Source of the DNA: Phallusia mammillata
Taxonomy: Eukaryota; Chordata; Ascidiacea; Phlebobranchia; Ascidiidae
Assembly (NCBI GenBank): GCA_003260075.1
Contig: QLIY01000336.1
Coordinates: 65,656 to 129,655 of the forward strand
Direction of reading: 5' to 3'
DNA: 64,000 nt
The translations under genes were made by a program, and so were the position numbers. Under the pieces are notes generated by a model. That model saw nothing but the letters and a program-made list of their open reading frames with translations. It was not told the DNA's origin and did no database searches. Position 1 is the first letter of the stretch; the number at the start of each line of letters is the position of its first letter. Shown here in pieces: positions 1 through 11,000 of the stretch.

Positions 1-118
1 CTGCGTGTTAACTTGCTTATTAGCAAAGCTAAGACCGAATAACAATAAAACCCCCTTAATCAGACTTTCCCAAATACCCAGTGCACTTTTAAATCTCTGA
101 CTATTAAAACTGAGTTAC

Positions 119-275
119 AATTATAAACATTACTCCTGTTTTTTATGCCTGACACTTATCTCTATCCTTGCAATAATAAATACACAGGCTGATTTAAGTG
201 TGTGCTGAATTTGTCAGCCCCCCCCCCAATTATAAACATTACTCCTGTTTTTTATGCCTGACACTTATCTCTATC
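119..275 (+). repeat. Direct duplication flanking a 10-C run (contig-join signature)
   Basis: About 48 bp at 119-166 recurs at 228-275. The copies are separated by exactly ten C at 218-227 plus the tail of the left copy's contig. It lies in the ASH1L intron upstream of the first exon in the window. I infer unmerged overlapping contig ends, not a biological tandem repeat. Confidence 0.75.
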
Positions 276-340
276 TTATCTTTATGCCTGACACTTATCT
301 CTATCTCTATCTAATTAATGTTACCTCTATCCTATTGCAG

Positions 341-3300
341 CTGCGTGCCAAACTGCGAGATGCAGAAATGGGTTGTAAACGGCGAATATAGAATCGGACT
401 CTTTGCGAAGCGTAAGATCAACCCAGACGAAGAACTCACGTACGATTACAACTTTCACGCTTACAACCTTGATCGTCAGCAAGTTTGCAGGTGAGGATTT
501 ATCACGTGGTAAATGGGTGCAAGGTTTTAAAATACCTTTGTCTCGTTTGACTTCTATTGGACTGCCGTTTCCACTTGAGAAGCTTTTTAAGCCAATTTGT
601 TATCTTGATGTAAGCTTATATCGCAACTTAACGTTGAAATGTATGCATTTAACTAAAAGTTCGTTACTGAAATCAATCAAATTTTTATAAACTTCAAAAA
701 TGAGTGTGGAAAGTAAATTGAGGTGGTAAAAACCTCGCTCAAAACTCCAGTAGCACATATTTAGTTAATTGTTAAGCGTTTAGGCGGAGCAAAGACTTTT
801 ACCAATCCAAGCGAAAGTGGTTTTACCGCAAATAAATTCCGCGGAGCTCCGAATTTCAACCGCCCACCAACCAAGCTTCACGATCCCCGCACAAAAACCT
901 CGCTCTCTTGAGAAAAAATCAATAAATCTAAAGAACTGGATGTTCATGCAAGCTCGATGGCAGAGACCTAAGCAGGGGGATCAACTTGAACCTGACGCCT
1001 GCGTTCATGGCATGTTTTCACTCTAAATATTTGTGTAACCCGCCGTGGGCGCGTTGCGATCAAGTTGCCATCCCTCACATGAGTTTGCCTTTTCAATTTC
1101 GGGCCGTCGGTCCTCGTTCGTGGTCAGGCCTGCCCATATACGCCCTTGTTCCTAAGAAGAGAACGCTGCTATTCGTTGTAACTCAGAGGCCGCTTTCTGG
1201 CAGAGGTACTTCGACTTGTCAGGTGTGATTGATGGCTGCTCAGAGGCTAATTATATTCGCATGTTTGGGTTTGGGCAGGAGTCCATGATCTTTCTTCTCC
1301 AGCACACCGCGATCGTAGAATGTAGCAACCGAAGTCATTCGTATACGTTATTTTAGACAAAATGTTCACTTTTGCGATGTTGAAATCTTTCGCAAGTTGT
1401 GTCTCTCTACACAAAGGGTCGCCTTAGTCTTTTTAATGATGTTGAAGTATTTTAGAGTGTTTTTTTAATTTCCATCATTTGTATTTCGTTGACATTAATT
1501 TAGATTCATACATTATGTGCAAACTGCTCTTTAAGTGCTAGGTATATTTTTTTCAGTTGTTGTTCAATAAATAAAAACACCCTTTCTGATAACCATGAAA
1601 TTCTGTTCAATATCAACAGTACCCTAAACTTTGTTCCTCTTTAAATTCACCGCTTTTGTACAGTACCTTAATGTTGTTGTTTTTCTGCAAAGGTGCGGTG
1701 CTAAGGAATGTCGTGGGGTAATCGGAGGCAAAACGCAACGGGTTTATCCGGAAAATATTTTAAACCGAATGAGCAAAGTTATGAACAAGACCTCTGAGAC
1801 ATCTCCAACCAAACCGGACAAGAAGACGAACGGAGATAAAAGTAGCGAACAACTTTACACCACCATCGTGGTACGGTGTTAAACACGTACAATTTGTTTA
1901 AAATATACATTAAACATTTGCAGGCTAAAACATCTAGTTTGCGACGCGATTTGAACCCATGATCTTGACATGTTGCTATCACACTTATTGATTTTTCCAG
2001 CTCAATGTACCGATGGCTCAGGCGACAATGTATTGTATTGCCTGAATCTGTCAATCTAAAATTGATTTTTCGTTACTGAAAGTGACACATGATTTAGCCG
2101 TTAGATCAACCGTTGTATTGATTTTTGCAAACGGTACTAGGGTCGTTTAGTCCCGAACGACGATTCATCCGCTGTTTTTCTGTTTCAGGTCAATAATGTG
2201 CAACTAGGAATTCGCGAAATAGACTCGCAGCAGACTCCGATGCTGAGCAAGCAAGAGCGAAACTTTGTGCGGTCGCATCGACTCTTCCTTCTTCGTAACT
2301 TGCATCAGGTATTAGAAGTCAAAAATGGCCCTGTTGTGTAGTTCAGTTGTTTAGATAGACCGGCGCATGAATCATTTGGTGCCAATCAATATCAAATTCA
2401 CTAAAAGTTTGTTGCGAAAACAGCTTAAATATCGATTGCTGCTTATTTAGTACACCGCTGTGTATCTGTAATTGTGTGCTACTTCGATTTATTTGTCATT
2501 TAAATTAGTAAAACTAATCCCGAAAAAACATTTCAACACTAAAATCGTAAAATACAGCAAACTTCGATTCTGTGCGTCTCATCTTTGATCTATTTGCCTA
2601 TATTTACTCAGTGCGCCCGCTTTTCCGAATGTGTTTAATTGTGTGCTACTTTAAAGAATTAACTTTTTAAAACAGTTTATTTTTTGCAGATCAAACAGCA
2701 GCAGCAGAAAATTCGACAGTACAGACAGAAAGACCCGTTGCCACGACCGCAGCACAACGGGAGTAAGTCTCACTATTTATACGCAGTAACTCATGCTCAA
2801 ACCTATTATTTATGGTGCTTAGACTATAAAAAATAAGTAGCACGGCTTTTGCCAAGTTTTGCGGTGAAGCCATTTTACTTTCCAGCAGCGCTAATTTTCA
2901 ATATGGCGACCACACAACCGACGGTCAGTCTCCCACGTGACAGTAGGCCGCGGATTAGGCGCATATAAATCAATACGAGATCACAGTGCCTGTATGGTAT
3001 AAAGAATGCCGGTCGGATGAATATGGCCCTCGTAGAGTTTTCAACACCCGGCAATTTTCGACATGCGTAAATTCTTAGAAAGGCACGTTGTGATATAGAG
3101 TGCTTATTACCACACTTGTGACGTCTTAGACTGTGTTAAACACGGAAGGGAGAGCTTTAAATCTCATGTATGTTGAGTATTATGATTGGCGCAAGTTGAA
3201 ATTGCCACTCAACTGGCTGCGGAAATTATATGTTATTTCGTGTATATAACTTGCACGGGGCGCGCCCACACAGTTGCCATAATTGCACCACGTGCACAAA

Positions 3301-4999
3301 TAGTTTATTTCGAAAAAATATTGGTTTCCCTGGGTGAAGTAAGTAATATTTATGGGTAAAGATTATTCCAAGTAGGTTAACTGTTTGTTAATGTTTAAGA
3401 AGGGGACATTTTGGCTCTTTGTTTCTCTGTTTAACACGGGCCTAATCTTTCTGTTTTAGCCAGGCCTAGATAGAGTCAATAACATTTTTTATTCATGTTG
3501 GATATCTGCCTAAAGCTGTACGCTTTACTGTTTCCGCAAACTTGTCATTTTCTTTTTACCTTTAAAACAAATAATCTCGTAGTTTAAATGTGACTCGGAA
3601 AACCTATAGTCTGATAAATACATCTTTGTGGCACAAATTGTGTTTTTAAGATTTTTATTTGTCCAAGATAATATTTTGTTTTGTTTTCCGTATCTTCAAC
3701 TGAACGGTTTTTTTGTTTTTTTAGCCGCAAGCGAGCCCAGCTGTAAAGATGAGGTGAGAAACATGTTGTTGTCGTTTTTTTCAGATAAAAATGTATGACG
3801 TTTATGAGGAATTAAGTAAACCAATGCTCAAACCTTGTATGAATTACACACTTTCGAGTTTGCTATTTTAAATTTGCTTATTTTGATCGTTGCAGGCTGA
3901 GAACAAGGCCGAGTTACTCGAACGGGTCATCACTGACGTTTTTACCGCTGTGATGACGTGCAAGGACGAAAATGGAATATCAGTGGCAATCCCGTTTATC
4001 AATCTTCCATCCAAACTGCAGTAATATTTAGATTTTTTTTCGAATTCGATTTATCTTGCTGTGTACTAAGCTCGAGAAAAGAGTAGAACATTTCTTTTGT
4101 AATAGTTTTGACAGCAAAGTTAATTACACTTCGTACTATCAAACGCGGAGAGGACTTTTTTCACTGCATTTGAGAGCAAACTAAGTTAGAGTTTATGTGA
4201 TATTTCTCGGTAAAATAATTTCAACATTAGACAAATACACTCTATTCGTTCCTTAATGCGCCATTAATACCCTGCATAACATCAAGTTTACCCATAATAA
4301 TATTCCAGGCTCTCAATTAAAGGTTTTGCATTGTATGGAACGGTTATGTAGTCAACCGCCTTCTAATAAATGGATTACTTATATCTTAGGAACCCGGAAT
4401 ACTATCAGCACGTCACAGACCCGTTGGATCTCAACTACGTCGAACAGAAGCTTGTGACGAAACAATACAACACATTTGACGCATTTTGCTCAGATCTTTT
4501 GAGAGTCTTCAGGAACGCGGAAGTGAGTACTATATCCGGGTATATTGCTTGGCTATTTCTGTTTATTACCACGCTATTTGTGTATAATAAATCCCTGTCA
4601 GTGTTCGGCAGTACGATTATGTTGAAAATACGCCTGCCCTTTGGGTGTCTTTTTCGCTACCATTTCGTAACCAGATGGGTTGTAACAGGAGATTTAAATT
4701 TAGCTCTGGGCCGTATGACACCTAAATCTGTTTGATTTGTAAGAAATATGAAGCTTTGCTACCGATAAGGATAAACAGGTAAAGTGGATCTAACTTTTAC
4801 GACCGAATCCAAAACCCGACACGAAACGTGATGTTTTTTTTCAGCTTGAATTAGGCCTGAAACATATATTTTCAGAAAACAGTACTTTATCGATTTAAAC
4901 AGTGGTTTTTAACCTCTTGTCTTTCGTATATCATATCTAAAAGGTAAAGACCCTTACGCTGACTGTATTTGACTAATTCGTATCAGTGAAGAAAACCCG

Positions 5000-5095
<96 letters not shown>

Positions 5096-8000
5096 TGCCT
5101 TTGACGTTTGGGTTTCGACCGTTTTGGGTTTGAATCGCTGTGACGCGTGTTGGGGTTGACGTCTAATCAGTTTAAATGTCGTTTTTCGTGTAATGCCGTG
5201 TCGCCGGCCGCGACCCCCCCCCCCCGCCGAGCATCAATTAATAATTCACGTCTCGGATATAACCAGTTCGGTTATTCGTAAAATACGCCGTCAACAACTC
5301 AAACTCAATTGACCCCCGATTTGAAGGGATTACTTGCCCAGTTTACGTCACAATTCAATTCCAATGTTCCTGTTGACGTCACAAGTGACCCCTGCCTTTG
5401 ACGTTTGGGTTTCGACCGTTTTGGGTTTGAATCGCTATGACGCGTGTTGGGGTTGACGTCTAATCAGTTTAAATGTCGTTTTTCATGTAATGCCGTGTCG
5501 CCGGCCGCGGTATAAGGCCTACGCGAAGGTTTCGAGTTATTTTTACTGTTCGAAAGGTCCCTATGACATTACTGCCCTTAATAAATTGTTATGGGTATTG
5601 AACCACCGAAAAGCTGGCTAAATTATAATCACATTTCAGGATACGTTTTTAGCGCAATTGAAATAATTTTACTGTAACTCAGATTAAAAGAAAAAATATG
5701 CAAAAAACACCGGGGTTATTTATGACATGAACTAGACATGAGCATCCGTAAAAACAATAGTTAAAAAATCATTATTGAAGTGATCACGCGTACAAAACCA
5801 TCTAGGTTTGAAGTTTATAACTGTAATCAATTCGTCCTTTAAAGTGATACATGTACTTACGCTAATATGTACTGGTGTTGTAATCGACCAGTTGCTAGCA
5901 AGAACAGGATAGGGGTGACATGTCGGTGCTTTTGAGGCACAAAACTTGCCTTCATGGTAAATTGTTATCTACCCTTCACCCAATCCCGCAATCGTCACTA
6001 CGTGATGTTGTTTTTACATTCATTTCCCAATATGCTTTGGAAATCCGTGAACCATGCTAAGTGCCCTTCGTGGTGATCACACCAAGAGAACCGTTTATCC
6101 TTTTTTCCTTGGTTCTTGTCAACACTGCGTTAAAAGCTTTCAGTGGATCTGAAAGATCGTTTTTCGTTTCGCATTTTTGCCTTCAGTTACTGCGTAGTGT
6201 TTTTGTGGCCGGACTTAACAGCGCAATGATGCACAAAGCACAGCAGTACAGCGTGCAGATGGTAATCAAATATTGCTCGTTTCATTTTCGGGTCACCAGT
6301 CGTTGATGCAATGCCAGATTAAGTGTGAACCTTGTGGTGTTGATACGACCTGCACGTTCTTTACAAATATATCCAATAGTGATGCACTTAAGCTGAGGCT
6401 CTAACTTAAGGGATAACGTTATACTCCCACGGGGTAAAATTTTATTCAGTAGAAAATTTTGAGCTTTTTTCAGTGATGTGTTAAAGAAGCTGTGAGCAGA
6501 TTTTGTCTTCGTAAAATCTGTCAAGGTGCAATCAGGCCGTTTGTCCTTACATTATCTTTTTTTTAAGTTATATTTCACAAAATGTGTTTCAAGGCCTCAT
6601 AAACAGTTTTATATCTATAAGAAACACTGGGTTCTTTCCTAAATATCGACAAGATTCGCCCGAAGTATTTGTTTTTGGTCTGCAACTTTCAAGTCGGGAT
6701 AGGTGCACCACCGTATGTGCATGTTGTTAAAGTGCTTGTGTACAATGTTTTTCGCATAGTTTACTACTGTAAATGGAAGTGGTGGCGAAAACATCAATAC
6801 TGTCGTCATAAAATTGCATCCCACATCACCTCCTCGTGACATACTTACATCACAAAAGAATTTATTACTGTGTAATGAAATTTTACCACCCCGAATTTAA
6901 AAACATTAATATTAAATAACACCTCGGTGATTTCCACCTGTTAATCGCAACAAGTTTACATGTTGGGAAACATCCAACTGATTTCAGCTTTTTGTTACAC
7001 ATCGTCCCTCGACGTGTCATCTGACAACGTGCATCCCCCCTGTATTCGTTGTATGCGAAGTGACTCACTAATTCTGGCATTTTAATATTTCAGAAATACC
7101 ACGGTCGCAAGTCAACCCTCGGACGGGACGTCGCTCGACTCCGCAAGGCCTTTACTGCGGCCAGAAACGCGGCCGCAACGATCCTGGGAGAAGGACGGGA
7201 GAAGACGAAAAGGAAGGTCAGTGTCTGGATTGGCATTTTCGCGTCTCGGTGTATTAGGAATTATGCATCGCGGAGACGGCTGTTTGTGTTTGACATTTTT
7301 GGCTATGTCTGGTCTTTCAGTTTTTATGTCGGTGCTGAGGGTCGTTTTTGGCCTTTCAGCAGTTTCAGTGTTTTGCAACGTCAACCAGTGTGAAAATGGA
7401 CGCTTTTAGTAGAGTGCGTGACGTTGTCGGCTGTGTACGCAGGGTCTGTGGCATGGTAATACGTAATGTGGCATGGTAAAATTAAATAAGTAAAGAAGAA
7501 TGGGGCATTTTATTTAAAAATATTTAAAAGCGGTTTTGTCAAATCAGTAATCACTGGTGATTTTCATTCAAGATTTCAAAAAAATGAAATAAATCTAAGC
7601 AATGGAGTCATCATGGACTCGTACTATTGTACAAAAATCTTTTACGATATAAAATCACGTTTATTGAACCGATTTTCCCGCCCTGATCGCGCGTGCTGGA
7701 ATGATAAAAATTCCTCCTATCTCGCACGGAGGGAATGACTCATTACGTGTCCTCTGTCAAGCACGATTTTCGATAAGTTGAGTTCGGAAATTTTTTCGTT
7801 GTTAAAAGCGCACACGTCACAAATTTTTTAAGGCCACATCGTGCTTTTGAGCTACGTCCTAAAATGACTCCAACCGAGACGTGACTTTAACTTGTGAAAT
7901 ATCACCACGTGTGGCGAAGGTCACTGTCACGTTATAATGAAATAACGTTATCCACGTTTGTTTTGGCAAAAGCAAATGACATGATCACGTATAATACCAG

Positions 8001-11000
8001 GCACACTAGACCATTCACGTGACAGAAGATTGCGTCACTTTTACATGGCATAATCGGTCACGTTTGTTTCAGGACACATTTTAAAGTAAAAACACAGTTA
8101 ACACAAATGTTACACATAATTTTGTGACAGTCATGTTTGCCCCCCCCCCATTGCGTCACTTTTACATGGCATAATCGGTCACGTTTGTTTCAGGACAAAT
8201 TTTAAACACAGTTAACACAAATGTTACACATAGTTTTGTGACAGTCATGTTTCAACACGTCCGTTAAATTCAAAATTTCGTTTTAAACCTGCTTTCCAAA
8301 TCAGAAAAATCTTTTATCTTAGGATCAGGAGGCTGAACGAGCCGAGATGGTTGAAAGAAGGAAGAACGGCGACTTCATCCGTTGCATCTGTGGAATTTAC
8401 AAGGATGAAGGAGTAATGATACAATGCGAGAAATGCTATGTAAGTTGAGGCCACCACAACTCGGGTTTTTCCCAATAAGTCTTTACTTTGTAAAATACCA
8501 TGCAAATTAGCAACCTCTGACAGTCAGGAATCTCACCGCTAGTATCGTGAAAATATGTGTGAATACCTACTTCCTACAGTAGATGTCAAGTCCCAAATAC
8601 AAGCAGTCTATATTCAGGAAGTGATTAGAGTAAAACCCATGAACGATAAAATCCTTGGACCCCCCCCCCTAAAAGCGGTTTTGTCAAATCAGTAATCACT
8701 GGTGATTTTCATTCAAGGTTTCAAAAAAATGAAATAAATCTAAGCAATGGAGTCATCATGGACTCGAACTATCCCCCCCCCCCAGATGTCAAGTCCCAAA
8801 TACAAGCAGTCTATATTCAGGAAGTGATTAGTTGTTTTGTAAGTGGTTTGTTGGAAAACCACCTTCTAAATATATACCGTACCTTATTTAATTACGGTAG
8901 AGTAAAACCCATGGACGATAAAATCCTTGGTAAAACAGAATCAGTCGGTTTAATAAAGGAATATATATTTCGCCTGTGTGGCATCATCAGTTCCTGTAAT
9001 CGAAATACAAATCGATAAAAATGAGTGCTAAAACAAACACGCTAAAATGAATAAAATAAAATAAAAGCAGTAAAACAGTATAACAAAGAAACACAGGGGA
9101 TGCTAGTACTAATTGCCAAAGCTAACTGAACCAACCTCAAACTAAAACAAAACAAAACAAGCACAACTGTGGGCACCGGACCGAGCGAGAAAAAATAAAG
9201 ATAAGACGCAAAAGGTAGAACAGGTACGCGCATGCAGGGAGATAACACCAGCGGTGAGTGCCGAGGGAGTTTTTACCGTACTCGAGGCAGGACCATTTCT
9301 TGAATATTTATTTTGGCGTCTAATATCCTTTGCCATTTGGCCTCGCACATGTCTAAATTTTCTTTTTTAGGGCTTTCCACAAAGGTAATGCAATAACAAG
9401 TTGCGATGTCGGGTTTCCTTTTCAAAATATTAATGTGTTTGCTTGCGTAATGTCGCAGTAATGCTGCTTTGTCATTCTTTTCTGTGTAATTAAATGTTTT
9501 CCAAGTCGCTCTGTGTCCGCGCCATCGTACAGAAAACGGGTTCTTGGTTTGGCCAACATAGCAAGCATTGCATTCATTGCAATTAGCTACATAAATACCG
9601 TAGTCGCGACAACTGAGGTTTTGTATGAGACGGACTTCACCAGCGGGNNNNNNNNNNNNNNNNNNNNNNNNNNNNNNNNNNNNNNNNNNNNNNNNNNNNN
9701 NNNNNNNNNNNNNNNNNNNNNNNNNNNNNNNNNNNNNNNNNNNNNNNNNNNNNNNNNNNNNNNNNNNNNNNNNNNNNNNNNNNNNNNNNNNNNNNNNNNN
9801 NNNNNNNNNNNNNNNNNNNNNNNNNNNNNNNNNNNNNNNNNNNNNNNNNNNNNNNNNNNNNNNNNNNNNNNNNNNNNNNNNNNNNNNNNNNNNNNNNNNN
9901 NNNNNNNNNNNNNNNNNNNNNNNNNNNNNNNNNNNNNNNNNNNNNNNNNNNNNNNNNNNNNNNNNNNNNNNNNNNNNNNNNNNNNNNNNNNNNNNNNNNN
10001 NNNNNNNNNNNNNNNNNNNNNNNNNNNNNNNNNNNNNNNNNNNNNNNNNNNNNNNNNNNNNNNNNNNNNNNNNNNNNNNNNNNNNNNNNNNNNNNNNNNN
10101 NNNNNNNNNNNNNNNNNNNNNNNNNNNNNNNNNNNNNNNNNNNNNNNNNNNNNNNNNNNNNNNNNNNNNNNNNNNNNNNNNNNNNNNNNNNNNNNNNNNN
10201 NNNNNNNNNNNNNNNNNNNNNNNNNNNNNNNNNNNNNNNNNNNNNNNNNNNNNNNNNNNNNNNNNNNNNNNNNNTATCGATTTGTATTTCGATTACAGGA
10301 ACTGATGATGCCACACAGGCGAAATATATATTCCTTTATTAAACCGACTGATTCTGTTTTACCAAGGATTTTATCGTCCATGGGTTTTACTCTACTCTAG
10401 TTAAAAAGGCAAACAGTGATCGTCAGGTTAAGCCATGCTGTTGATGGTTTTGATCTATTACTAAAGTTGTTATTTTGATTATTTAATTACGCTACCGCTA
10501 GATGTCCTTATAAACAGGACTTTGTAAGTTTGGTAAGTTTTAAATCATAGCTCAATACAGGCACTATACTGCAATGAGTGTAATCTGTGCAAACGTCTCC
10601 TTTTAAATCAATATAGGTGTGGCAGCATTGCGATTGTATGGGAGTTCTGCCTGACGATTACAACGACGAGCGGGCGTACCTGTGTGAGGAGTGTGACGAA
10701 AGGGACGTCCCCGTTGAGGTCGAGGTAGTTCCGCAGCCCCCTAACGCCCCGCCAGGGCATACTTACTACTTGACCCTGACCAAAGACAATATGGTCGTGA
10801 AGCAAGGTATAGAACAAGGGTAACGAGATTTTTGCACCTTAAAAATAAATTACAATCTTACGTTATACCAGCCTTGTCAATTTAAACGTTTCACGCCAAA
10901 ACTCTGGACCCAAAACCTATTTAGATTTAATATTTTGCGTTTTTGTCCTAGGTTAAAAACAACAACTCAGGTAGATTTAGGTTGGTGGCATTGGTCCATT

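Noticed and set aside
4523..4735. Extension of the bromodomain exon into a hydrophobic tail
   Set aside because: A good donor at 4523 and an in-phase exon at 7094 that continues the bromodomain show this is intron read-through.
9513..10400. Open frames running through the N gap
   Set aside because: They are open only because N blocks stop codons. The real coding signal on that side is the minus-strand GIY-YIG frame.
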